Assembly (NCBI GenBank): GCA_964440305.1
Contig: CAYTRS010000003.1
Coordinates: 1-56,327 of the forward strand
Direction of reading: 5' to 3'
Length of the DNA: 56,327 nucleotides
Source: CAYTRS01 sp964440305
GTDB lineage: Bacteria; Patescibacteriota; Minisyncoccia; Moranbacterales; JAKLHP01
Of this stretch, positions 8,275 through 16,988 are shown one piece after another (positions within the stretch are counted from its first letter, which is position 1; every line of letters begins with the position of its first letter). A program made the position numbers and the translations under genes. The notes under the pieces were generated by a model that was given only the letters and a program-made list of their open reading frames with translations, was not told the DNA's origin and ran no database searches.

Positions 8275-9372
8275 CTATTGAATCGGCGTCCAACGCAACG
8301 CCTGTCCCGGCTCTAGAATCTCCACCCAGATTTGCCCGGGAACAAATTTGATTTCCTTTCCTGATTCATCAAAAAAGAACAGCTTGCTTTCCAGCTTTGA
8401 TTTATCCTTTTTCCAACTACCCCTGATTTCTTTTCCATTCATATAGTAAAACGCTTCTCCGGAATCAGAATCATCATACCAGGGATCGCCAACCTGGACA
8501 TTGTTATATTGTCCCTCTACTTGTTCGGATTTTGCCATTATCACCGCGATGTTTTTCGGCGCGATTCTTTGGCCGTTATTGCGGTCCGTATCCTGAACAT
8601 TTCCCCAAGTGCGAAGATAAGAGTTGGACGCTTTGTCATAATCATATTCAGCCGCATAAGGTCCCGCAAAAGCTACCCGCAAGTGTCCGCCACTGGGCCG
8701 CTCTTCAACCGAAGCTTCTGCTTGGTGAGGATATCCTACGAATTGGTTTTCCAGCCGATAGCCGAATTCCTTAGCGCAAGCAAGAAGTTCTGCCGGTCTT
8801 GCATATCCACTGTCCACTCCGCGAGACATTCCTTCTTTTCTGAAACAGCATCTGCCGGCCGATTTTCCGCCGTCGTCGTTGCAATTTAAATTGTCAATAA
8901 CCCCTTGATTCAGTTTTTCAATCGCAAAATGCGATCCTCCCCAATGGGCAAAAATCGCATCCATTCCCTTGGCAAGAGCGATATAGTCGTGGCGAGAGCT
9001 TCGCATTGATCCCACTTCTGATGGGGTATTGCAGACATAAATACCCATAAGGCGGGTAATGGAAGCAGTGATGCAGGGCATTTCAATTACCATATCCGCC
9101 TCGGAAAATCCAGCTGCCGGACGAGCTGGCACATCGGCTGGCTGCATTACGGCTAATGGCCGTCGTTTCCAATTCTCGCAAGCCAATCCCGAAATCGGGC
9201 TGACATTTCCCTCGTTGGCAATATTATACTCTCCTTCTTTGGCCTCGTTTTCAAGGTTAATTTGTTTGGCTTTCTTGGAACGCAGATCGTCCCTTCCAAA
9301 GAAAAAATAAAACACACCTCCCAATACTAAGATTGCGACCACGGCAATAATTATTTTTTTCTTGCTTGTCAT
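8275..9372 (-). CDS. DUF3048 family membrane-anchored protein (YerB-like)
   Basis: An N-terminal membrane anchor (about residues 5-25) is followed by an extracytoplasmic DUF3048 region. That region contains PLAVMQPADVPARPAAGFSEAD and the segment around GSMRSSRHDYIALAKGMDAIFAHWGGS, both typical of the family. Four Cys residues (CN near 165, CC near 175, C near 198) may form disulfides. The family's biochemical role is unknown; it is usually a surface lipoprotein or anchored protein. It sits between mutM and holA in the minus-strand block. Confidence 0.85.
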   Translation of the reverse strand: MTSKKKIIIAVVAILVLGGVFYFFFGRDDLRSKKAKQINLENEAKEGEYNIANEGNVSPISGLACENWKRRPLAVMQPADVPARPAAGFSEADMVIEMPCITASITRLMGIYVCNTPSEVGSMRSSRHDYIALAKGMDAIFAHWGGSHFAIEKLNQGVIDNLNCNDDGGKSAGRCCFRKEGMSRGVDSGYARPAELLACAKEFGYRLENQFVGYPHQAEASVEERPSGGHLRVAFAGPYAAEYDYDKASNSYLRTWGNVQDTDRNNGQRIAPKNIAVIMAKSEQVEGQYNNVQVGDPWYDDSDSGEAFYYMNGKEIRGSWKKDKSKLESKLFFFDESGKEIKFVPGQIWVEILEPGQALRWTPIQ

Positions 9373-9395
9373 ATTTTTTATTTTTAATTAATAAT

Positions 9396-10283
9396 TTACT
9401 TTTGGCATCCGGGACAATAAAAAGCGCTTCTTTGTCCCATCTTGATTCTTTTTATTATACTACCACACTTCTTGCATTTCTTTCCAGTTTTTTGATAAAC
9501 CTTAAGGGCTTTCTGGAAATTTCCCGGAGCGCCGGAGGTGTCGCGAAAATCACTAGAAGATGTTCCCCGCATTTTTATGGCTTTCTGAAGCACTTTCCTG
9601 ATTGAGAGGCGGAGTTTGTTTTTTTCCGCAACACCTAAAGAGAATGCTCTTCTTTCTGGCAAAATTCCGGCAACATAAAGAATCTCTGAAGCATAAATAT
9701 TTCCAATTCCGGAAATTTTTTTCTGATCCATTAAAATATCTCTGATTTTTTTATTTTTATTTCCATCTAAAATATCGCCGAAATTCTTCGAGGTAAATTT
9801 TTCATCTATCGCGTCAACTCCCAATTTTTTCATTCCCACTGTTTCTTTTATCTTGTTCTTATTAATGAGAGCTATTCTTCCGAATTTTCTCAAGTCTGAA
9901 AATTCCAAGGTTTTGTCGTATGGATATTTGAGATTTGGAGATTCGAGATACCAAATATGATGAATATACTGATTAACCTTATCATCAAAAAAATCCTCCT
10001 CTTTCACTTTTAACTTTTCACTTTTAACTTTTAACTTTACTAGCAAGTGCCCTGTCATTTTAAGATGGATATGAATTGTTTTTCCTCCGCTTAAATTGAT
10101 TAGGATGTTTTTTCCAATTCTTTCCGCCTTTATAATCTTTCTGCCTATTATTTCCTTAATAAAAATATTGTGATTGCCTTTTATCGCCTTTTTATGGTCA
10201 CTCCAAAAACCAACAATCCTGTTGCTTTTTATTTTTCTGTTTAAATCAGAAACGATGGTTTGAACTTCGGGAAGCTCAGGCAT
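9396..10283 (-). CDS. mutM: formamidopyrimidine-DNA glycosylase
   Basis: MPELPEVQT at the N-terminus supplies the catalytic Pro2 and Glu3. The LKMTGHLL segment, the H2TH region GIGNIYASEILYVAGI and a C-terminal zinc finger (CKKC ... CPGC) complete the enzyme, which excises 8-oxoguanine and nicks abasic sites. After MTGHLLVK there is an insert of about 15 Lys/Glu-rich residues (KVKSEKLKVKEED). It is encoded by repeated TTAAAAGTGAAAAG-type units where the family has a short loop. The next gene upstream is polA, which acts in the same repair pathway. Confidence 0.94.
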   Translation of the reverse strand: MPELPEVQTIVSDLNRKIKSNRIVGFWSDHKKAIKGNHNIFIKEIIGRKIIKAERIGKNILINLSGGKTIHIHLKMTGHLLVKLKVKSEKLKVKEEDFFDDKVNQYIHHIWYLESPNLKYPYDKTLEFSDLRKFGRIALINKNKIKETVGMKKLGVDAIDEKFTSKNFGDILDGNKNKKIRDILMDQKKISGIGNIYASEILYVAGILPERRAFSLGVAEKNKLRLSIRKVLQKAIKMRGTSSSDFRDTSGAPGNFQKALKVYQKTGKKCKKCGSIIKRIKMGQRSAFYCPGCQK

Positions 10284-10289
10284 ATTTCA

Positions 10290-10357
10290 AAGTAAAAAAT
10301 TAAAAGTAAAAAGTCAAAAGCATATTCCTAATTTTTTACTTTTCTCTTTTTACTTTA
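10290..10357. repeat. low-complexity imperfect inverted repeat between mutM and polA
   Basis: Units like AGTAAAAAATTAAAAGTAAAAAG on the left are mirrored by TTTTTTACTTTTCTCTTTTTACTTT on the right. This gives a long AT-only hairpin. The same words occur inside mutM. Confidence 0.5.
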
Positions 10358-13069
10358 TTAGATTTCCCCCCAGTTATCTCCAATCTTAACATTAACCGCC
10401 AAGGGTACTTTTAGTTTATAAACTTTTTCCATAACTTCTTTTATTTCCCGTGCAACTTCTTTTGACAAGTTTTCTTTTACTTCTAAGATTATTTCGTCGT
10501 GGATCTGGAGAACCATTCGAACGCTTTCTGGATTATCGCTATTATATTTTTTCACCACATTTCTGTGCACTTCAATCATCGCCAGCTTCATGATATCCGC
10601 CGCCAAACCTTGGATCGGCATATTTATTGCCATTCTCTCCGCTGCGTTTTGCACTTGGAAATTCGGAGAATTTATTTCTGGAATATATCTTCTTCTTCCC
10701 ATTTGCGTTTCTACATATCCCTTTTTCTTGGCAAACTCCTTAGTTTCCCGCATATATTGCGCTACTCCTGAAAATTTTTTCATATATTCGTCAATGAATT
10801 TTTTAGCTTCATCTCTTTCAATTCCAGCACTTTGGGAAAATCCAAATACGCTCATTCCATAAATCACTCCGAAATTAAGCGCCTTGGCACTGCGCCGCAT
10901 TTTGTCAGTCACTTTGGAAGGGGTTACTTTGTTTATTTCCGCCGCTGTCGTCGAATGTATGTCTTCGCCCTTAAGAAAAGTCTCTATCATTCGCGCGTCA
11001 TTGCTGACATGCGCCACTGCCCTAAGATCAATTTGGGAATAATCCGCGCTTATAAAATTATATCCCTTTTCCGCTTCAAAAGCGGTCCGCAAAAGCTGTC
11101 CCAAATCAGTTTTAGTGGGAATGTTTTGAAGGTTCGGATCAGAAGAAGAAAGCCGCCCGGTAGTTGTAACTGCCTGATTGAAATTGGTGTGAATTCTTGA
11201 ATTTTTATCAACCAGCACTGGAAGCGTATCCAAATAAGTAGTTTTCAATTTGAAAAGTTCCCGATATTTTTCGATTTTTTCTATAATCGCATGTTCTTTC
11301 TTTATTTTTTGAAGTTCGGCTGAGGCGGTAGAAAATCCGGTTTTAAGCTTTTTAATTTCAGCTGTCGGAATCTTAAGTTTGGAAAATAAAATTTCCGCCA
11401 ATTGTTTGGGAGAATTTATGTTAAATCCTTTTCCTGCCAAATCATAGATGCTTTTTTCCAGATTTTGTATTCTTTTTTCTATTTTTTCCGATATTCCCTT
11501 AAAGATTATCGGGTTGAATCTAATCCCACTTTCTTCCATTTGGGCTAAAATTCCAACCACAGGCATTTCCAAATTTTCAAAAACTTTTTTTAAATTGGCA
11601 TCTTTTTTTTGATTGAGGGATATCTCTGCTATTTTCTTTTCAAAAATTCCCTTGAGTTTTAAGATATAGTCTACTGCAACGCAGCTAACTTCTTTGCTGT
11701 CTGCTTTTTTCATTTCAAGTTCCAACTGCCCTTTTTTATTTTCCAAACCTATTTCCTCCCCCAAATATTCCAAAACTAATTTTGCAAATTCGATGTTGCT
11801 TCCGGGATTGAGAACATACGCTCCCAACATAACGTCAAAATAAACTCCGCTTAATTTTATTCCCGTTTCTTTAAGAATTCTGATATCACTTTTCAGGTTA
11901 TAGCCGACTTTACGGATTCTTTCATTTTCTAACATTTTTTTTATTTTTGGAATATTTCGTTTTGAAAAATCAATGTAGGAAGCTCTCCCTGTTTTATGGC
12001 TTAACGCTATCCCCAAAATTTTTTTGTTGTTAGAAGATTGATTTTCAATGTTCAGTTTTATTGCCACTTCATCATTCTCTCCGGCAATGTCAAAAAAATC
12101 CTCAATTTCTTTTTCTTCAATTTTCTTAAATTTAAAATCTTTCACCTCCTGCTTACCGGAATTCTGATCAATTTCTTGTTCCAGTCCCTTTTGAGGAATT
12201 CTTCTTATTAAGCTATAAAAATTGAGGTCTTGAAATATTTTTACTGCCTTTTTTCTTTCAAAATAGCGGACTTTTGCTTTTTCTATATTAAAAGGAACTG
12301 GGGCATTGGTTTCAATTGTTCCAAGTCTCTTGGACATAAAAGCTTGAAGCCGATCCCTTTCAAGTTTTTCTCTTAAGGAAGGTTTTATTTGAGAAAGTGC
12401 TGAATAGACTTTCTCCAAGCTTTTATGTTCCAAGAGCAGATCTTTGGCTGTTTTTTCCCCGATTCCTTTGACTCCCGGAATATTGTCTGAAGCGTCCCCG
12501 CGAAGACCTTTAAAATCCGGTAATTTTTCCGGAGAAAATCCATATCTTTCCTCCACTTCTTTTTTTCCATAAAGAATTGCTTCGCTAATTCCCCTTTTCA
12601 TTGTGTAAACCAATGTTTTATTATTAACTAGTTGCAAGGCGTCCAAATCTCCGGTTACAATAATGTTTTTAATTTCCGGGTTGTCTTTTTCATTTTTTCT
12701 AACGATGGTTCCAATCACATCATCCGCTTCAAAACCTTCTCTTTCACAAATGGGGATGTTAAAGGCTTTGAGAATTTCCTTGATAATCGGAATTTGCTTA
12801 TAAAATTCATCTGGAGCCTTTATCCTAGTTGCCTTATAATCGCTAAATTCCTTATGACGGAAGGTTGGTTCTTTTAGGTCAAATGTTGCCACGATATATT
12901 CCGGATTAAACTTGCCAATTACATTAAAAAGCGTCAGCGCAAAGCCGTAAGCGGCATTTACCAAAGCGCCGCTTTTTGTGGAAAGTGGCGGGAGTGCATG
13001 AAAAGCCCGATGTGCCACCGCATTGGAGTCAATAATCAGAAAAATTTTTTCTTTCGCTTTTTCAGGCAT
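10358..13069 (-). CDS. polA: DNA polymerase I, proofreading domain degenerate
   Basis: This 903-residue family A polymerase has all three modules. The 5' nuclease has LIIDSNAVAHRAF, EADDVIGT, TGDLDALQLV and GDASDNIPGVKGIG. The polymerase has motif A ADYSQIDLRAVAH (about 676), motif B RRSAKALNFGVIYGM (about 720) and motif C IHDE (about 856). In the central 3'-5' exonuclease module the metal-binding DxE motif reads KLN (about 333), so proofreading is probably lost, as in several known Pol I enzymes. It should fill repair gaps and remove RNA primers. Confidence 0.95.
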   Translation of the reverse strand: MPEKAKEKIFLIIDSNAVAHRAFHALPPLSTKSGALVNAAYGFALTLFNVIGKFNPEYIVATFDLKEPTFRHKEFSDYKATRIKAPDEFYKQIPIIKEILKAFNIPICEREGFEADDVIGTIVRKNEKDNPEIKNIIVTGDLDALQLVNNKTLVYTMKRGISEAILYGKKEVEERYGFSPEKLPDFKGLRGDASDNIPGVKGIGEKTAKDLLLEHKSLEKVYSALSQIKPSLREKLERDRLQAFMSKRLGTIETNAPVPFNIEKAKVRYFERKKAVKIFQDLNFYSLIRRIPQKGLEQEIDQNSGKQEVKDFKFKKIEEKEIEDFFDIAGENDEVAIKLNIENQSSNNKKILGIALSHKTGRASYIDFSKRNIPKIKKMLENERIRKVGYNLKSDIRILKETGIKLSGVYFDVMLGAYVLNPGSNIEFAKLVLEYLGEEIGLENKKGQLELEMKKADSKEVSCVAVDYILKLKGIFEKKIAEISLNQKKDANLKKVFENLEMPVVGILAQMEESGIRFNPIIFKGISEKIEKRIQNLEKSIYDLAGKGFNINSPKQLAEILFSKLKIPTAEIKKLKTGFSTASAELQKIKKEHAIIEKIEKYRELFKLKTTYLDTLPVLVDKNSRIHTNFNQAVTTTGRLSSSDPNLQNIPTKTDLGQLLRTAFEAEKGYNFISADYSQIDLRAVAHVSNDARMIETFLKGEDIHSTTAAEINKVTPSKVTDKMRRSAKALNFGVIYGMSVFGFSQSAGIERDEAKKFIDEYMKKFSGVAQYMRETKEFAKKKGYVETQMGRRRYIPEINSPNFQVQNAAERMAINMPIQGLAADIMKLAMIEVHRNVVKKYNSDNPESVRMVLQIHDEIILEVKENLSKEVAREIKEVMEKVYKLKVPLAVNVKIGDNWGEI

Positions 13070-13088
13070 TGAGATAATTTTAAAAAAA

Positions 13089-13376
13089 TTAATTTTGACT
13101 TAATTTTATTTCTTCCACCTCTTCCGATCCTAATTCCTGATTTATCTTGCGGATGATTTCGCCACGGTTAATCCAAAGATCCCCTGCCCAAGCAGAGTTG
13201 TCTGATTTTACAAAAAGTTTTTTATTTTTTAAAAGCTGTGGGGAAAAATGAAATTCTCCTATTTTTCCATATTCTTCTTTTATTATTTTTTTGAAGGCAA
13301 AGAATATGCTTTTTTCATCCCATTTCCTGCTCAATCCTTTTTTGGCTCTGATAATAAGTTCTCCTATGGCTCTCAT
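13089..13376 (-). CDS. dciA: DciA-like helicase-loading protein (DUF721)
   Basis: The 95-residue product matches the DUF721/DciA core: a basic N-terminal helix, then the segment SPQLLKNKKLFVKSDNSAWA with the conserved Ser-x-x-Trp-Ala-x-x-Leu pattern. DciA is the ancestral loader of the replicative helicase DnaB. Its ATG overlaps the dnaN stop as ATGA (13373-13376), so translation is coupled to dnaN. That placement within the dnaA-dnaN block supports a replication role. Confidence 0.75.
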   Translation of the reverse strand: MRAIGELIIRAKKGLSRKWDEKSIFFAFKKIIKEEYGKIGEFHFSPQLLKNKKLFVKSDNSAWAGDLWINRGEIIRKINQELGSEEVEEIKLSQN

Positions 13377-14524
13377 TTTTTTATCGGCATTACGATATAA
13401 GTGAAGTTATCCATAATCTCGTCTCCCTCGCCTATCATTTTAATGGCCACCGAAGAAAATCCTCTATTAGCCAGAATTGCTAATTTTTCCGAAGAAACCG
13501 AATTGATGCCGTCAAGAATGTAGCGAGAATTAAAAATAAGTTCCTGGTCTTCTCCTTCTGTTATGGCAGAAATAACCGACTTATTTTCTCCTTTTTCTTC
13601 CGATTGGGCCATTGCCATAATTTCCTTATTCTTAGAATCAATATTAAGCGACACTTCTCCGGTGCGGTTGCCGGCAAAAAGGCTGGCAATTTTAACCGCC
13701 CTTAATATTTCTTCCTTAAACACAATAGTCTTGGTTTTAAAATCTTTAGGTATTATTTGCTTGTAATCCGGATATTTTCCATTAATAAGGCGTGAAACTA
13801 GCTTTGCGGGACCTATTTGAAAGAAAATTTGGCTTTCTTCCATAAAAATTTTAAGATCCTCGAAATCTTCACCCTCAATAATGCGCAAAACTTCCGCAAG
13901 GGTATTTGCTGGAATAATAATGGATTCATTTTTTAACACAAAGGCTTCATAATCATCTTTATTTAGGCTTTTAATTGTAATTGCCACTTCTGCCAAGCGG
14001 AAGCTGTCTGTTGCCGCCAAGCTGATTTTATCTTTTTCAAATCTTAGATTAATTCCTCCTAACTCCAGACGGGAATTATCAATTGAAATACAGGGTAATA
14101 TTTTGGGAATAGCATTTTTAAGCATCACTGGGTCAAGTGAAAACAAAAAATTGCTTTTCAACTCAGGAATAATTGGAAAATCCTCCGCACCCAATGCTTT
14201 TATTTTAGCTTCATATCCGTCGCTTTTCACTTTCAACACTTGGTTGTCAACTTCAAAAGCAATTTCTCCATCTCCTGAAGGCAAATTTGCCACAAAATTA
14301 CCAAGAAGCTTAGCTGGAATGGTAATTTTGCCTTCTTCTTTTATCTTTGCTCCGATTTTAAAAGATATTCCTATTTCCAAATTAGTCGCAAGTATTTTCA
14401 GCATTCCTTTTTCTGTTTCTAAAAGCACATTTTCTAAAATCGGTAGGGTAATTTGTTTTCCCACCACAGTCTCAGCAATCCTAATTGCTTTTTTAAAATT
14501 ATTTTTAGTGCAAATTATTTTCAT
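13373..14524 (-). CDS. dnaN: DNA polymerase III beta subunit (sliding clamp)
   Basis: The 383-residue protein has the three repeated clamp domains, beginning MKIICTKNNFKKAI and ending with the YIVMPIKK tail typical of beta clamps. The ring tethers polymerases to DNA. It lies downstream of dnaA with the putative origin between them, and overlaps dciA by four bases. Confidence 0.96.
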   Translation of the reverse strand: MKIICTKNNFKKAIRIAETVVGKQITLPILENVLLETEKGMLKILATNLEIGISFKIGAKIKEEGKITIPAKLLGNFVANLPSGDGEIAFEVDNQVLKVKSDGYEAKIKALGAEDFPIIPELKSNFLFSLDPVMLKNAIPKILPCISIDNSRLELGGINLRFEKDKISLAATDSFRLAEVAITIKSLNKDDYEAFVLKNESIIIPANTLAEVLRIIEGEDFEDLKIFMEESQIFFQIGPAKLVSRLINGKYPDYKQIIPKDFKTKTIVFKEEILRAVKIASLFAGNRTGEVSLNIDSKNKEIMAMAQSEEKGENKSVISAITEGEDQELIFNSRYILDGINSVSSEKLAILANRGFSSVAIKMIGEGDEIMDNFTYIVMPIKK

Positions 14525-14813
14525 AGTATTAAGTATATTATAATAATTTATATATAATTTAAATTTATTATTAATATATAGATGAATTGCTAATTGTGGA
14601 TATTTGAAGATATAAGCCCTGTTAAGTAAAAAAACTTACTTCAATCTTGTGGATAATTTGGCAAAAAATAGTAATTTACCTGTGGGCTTAAGGTGGGTTT
14701 AATCAATTTTTTTAATAATCATATTCTTATTAACCACAACAACACATAATTATTCACACATTTCCCACAAATATTTAAATGAAAATGCCGAATTATAAAT
14801 AGTTCTCCACAAC
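14525..14813. other. oriC: probable chromosomal replication origin (oriC)
   Basis: This 289-base gene-free stretch lies between dnaA and dnaN. It holds one perfect DnaA box (TGTGGATAA, 14648-14656) and at least four one-mismatch boxes (14595-14603, 14730-14738, 14750-14758, 14803-14811). Next to them is an almost pure A/T stretch (14525-14590) that could be the unwinding element. Genes on either side of the dnaA region point mainly outward, as expected around an origin. Confidence 0.75.
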
Positions 14814-16217
14814 TTATACACTATAAATCTTCTCTTTTATTGCAATAATTGTTTCTTTTAACTTTTCGTCGTTTTCCAACTCCCGGCTGATTTTTTCATG
14901 GGCATGAAGAGCGGTAGTATGATCCCTTCCTCCAAATTTCTCACCCACAGAAGGATAAGAAGCATTAAGCTCATTTCGTATTAAATACATCGCGACTTGT
15001 CTTGCTAAAGCCACTTCCTTTCTTCGTCCCTTCTCTATGATTTCAGGAATACTTATATTATAAAAGTTAGCCACTATTTCAATTATATACTGGGCATGGA
15101 CACCCTTTCTTTTTCCGCTTGAAATAAATTCAGAGAGGGCTTTTCTAGCGATTTCCGGACTGGGATTTTTTCCTTCTAGTTCCGAACACGCAATTACTTT
15201 ATTCAAAGCTCCTTCAAGCTCGCGAATGTTATTTTTAACATTCTCCGCTATAAATCTTATGACAGCATCCTCTAAAGAAATATCCTTTTCTGCTGATTTT
15301 GACCGTAATATTGCCATTCTTGTTTCAAGATCAGGGGCTCCCACATCTGCGATCATTCCTCCTTCAAATCGTGAGCGTAGCCGTTCTTCAAGAGTGGGAA
15401 TAGCCTTGGGGAGGCGATCGCTGCTTAGGACAATTTGCTTATTTAATTGGTATAAGGCGTTGAAAATATGAAAAAACTCATGCTGAGTCTTTTCCTTGCC
15501 AGAAAGAAATTGAACGTCGTCTATAATAAGGAGATCAATATTTTGATAATAATCTTTAAATTGGCTTACTTTCTGATTTTTTATAGAATCTACCAGTTCT
15601 CCAGCAAATCTCTCCGCAGTAATATATAAAACTCTTTTCTTAGGATCTTTTTTAATAATCTCATTTCCAATAGATTGAAGAAGGTGTGTTTTTCCCAGTC
15701 CCACTCCCCCATAAATAAACAAGGGATTGTAAGCTTTGCCTAGATTTTGAGAGACTGCATAACAAGCGGCCCTGGCAAGCTCATTATTTTCCCCAACAAT
15801 GAAATTTTCAAACTGATATCGGTTATTAAGGTTATTTTCCTTGCCTATCTGGTCTGGTTGAGAATAAAATTTTCCTTCTTTGGTAATATTTTGGGCATAA
15901 TTCCTTGAAATAAGCGGGCCCTTGACTGCATCGACATTTTTTACCTTATTTAAGCCAAAATCTTGAGAATTGCTTATATTTATAATGCACTTTATTTCCT
16001 TAACATCCTGATTAAAACTGCGCAAAGCCTTAATAATATAAGTATTGTATTTATTTTCCAACCACTCCTTGGCAAATCCGTTGGGAACGCCAATAATAAT
16101 CACCCCGTTGTCGCTTGAAACAATGGAAGTGTTTTTAAACCAAGTGATAAAATTAGCTCTTGATATAGAAAGCTCTATTTCTCCTAAAACTGCTTGCCAA
16201 AGCTCATCATTAGTCAT
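14814..16217 (-). CDS. dnaA: chromosomal replication initiator DnaA
   Basis: The 467-residue protein has domain I (about 1-80), a short linker, and the AAA+ domain with Walker A GGVGLGKTHLL and Walker B LLIIDDVQFL. The C-terminal DNA-binding domain carries the signature GGRDHTTALHAHEKI. It opens the origin by binding DnaA boxes like those at 14595-14811. The start is the first ATG after the promoter at 16248-16275. Confidence 0.97.
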   Translation of the reverse strand: MTNDELWQAVLGEIELSISRANFITWFKNTSIVSSDNGVIIIGVPNGFAKEWLENKYNTYIIKALRSFNQDVKEIKCIINISNSQDFGLNKVKNVDAVKGPLISRNYAQNITKEGKFYSQPDQIGKENNLNNRYQFENFIVGENNELARAACYAVSQNLGKAYNPLFIYGGVGLGKTHLLQSIGNEIIKKDPKKRVLYITAERFAGELVDSIKNQKVSQFKDYYQNIDLLIIDDVQFLSGKEKTQHEFFHIFNALYQLNKQIVLSSDRLPKAIPTLEERLRSRFEGGMIADVGAPDLETRMAILRSKSAEKDISLEDAVIRFIAENVKNNIRELEGALNKVIACSELEGKNPSPEIARKALSEFISSGKRKGVHAQYIIEIVANFYNISIPEIIEKGRRKEVALARQVAMYLIRNELNASYPSVGEKFGGRDHTTALHAHEKISRELENDEKLKETIIAIKEKIYSV

Positions 16218-16247
16218 ATAAAGAAGGATTATTCCTAGTTATTACAT

Positions 16248-16275
16248 TATGTATTAAAAGACCTGTCCAGGTCAA
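16248..16275 (-). promoter_or_regulatory. dnaA promoter with overlapping palindrome
   Basis: On the minus strand TTGACC (16275-16270) and TACATA (16253-16248) are 16 bases apart. A dyad GACCTG-TC-CAGGTC (16260-16273) overlaps the -35 box and spacer and could be an operator. A one-mismatch DnaA box (TGTTGATAA, 16305-16313) lies just upstream and could allow autoregulation. Confidence 0.5.
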
Positions 16276-16457
16276 GAAAAAATCACGTTGAAAAGTTTAT
16301 AATGTGTTGATAATATGTGTGCATTTAAAATCCTCATTTAAAGAGAGGATGATAATCTGTTAATATGACATCGTTTGTCTAGGGTTTACAGAAGGGAAAA
16401 TAGGTGCTAGTTTTAATTTACAAAAGAAAAAATAGCTGAAATAAATTTTTTAAAGCA

Positions 16458-16988
16458 ATGGATTTTTTATCTCTCATTAGTGTCAAGTGGCTATTGGCTT
16501 TGTGTCTGCTTTTAAGCCTTTTGGCGATTATTTTTAATTTAATTTTATTTTTAAAGCTAAGAGGGGATGAAAAAAAATTAAAGATTTTTTTAAAAGGCAA
16601 AAACGGACAAGAATTAGAGCCTTTAATTCTAGAAAACTCTAAAGAAATAGAATCTCTCAATGACGACGTACAGGAGCTTTATGATATTTCTGGAAAAATT
16701 CACAGCTTGGCATCAAGAGGACTTTGCAAAGCCAGCATGATAAGATTTAATCCCTTTAATGACATAGGAGGCGATCAGAGCTTTTCTTTGGCGCTTATTG
16801 ACGGTAAAAATTGTGGATTTGTGCTTTCCTCTCTTCATACCAAGGAAAATACCCGAGTATATTTAAAGCCAATAATAGAAGGAAAATCGGAAAAATACCC
16901 GCTTACCGAAGAGGAAAAAGAAGCCGTGGCGACAGCTAGCCTTGCTAAGAATAAGAAATTTAATGAAAATGAGAAAAATAATGGATAA
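16458..16988 (+). CDS. DUF4446 family membrane-anchored protein
   Basis: One membrane segment (about residues 9-31) is followed by a charged helical stretch and a compact domain with GLCKASMIRFNPFNDIGGDQSFSLALID. That motif is typical of DUF4446 proteins, which are often found near dnaA or parAB. Function is unknown. Its end overlaps the infB start by eight bases, suggesting coupled translation. It is divergent from dnaA. Confidence 0.85.
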   Translation: MDFLSLISVKWLLALCLLLSLLAIIFNLILFLKLRGDEKKLKIFLKGKNGQELEPLILENSKEIESLNDDVQELYDISGKIHSLASRGLCKASMIRFNPFNDIGGDQSFSLALIDGKNCGFVLSSLHTKENTRVYLKPIIEGKSEKYPLTEEEKEAVATASLAKNKKFNENEKNNG

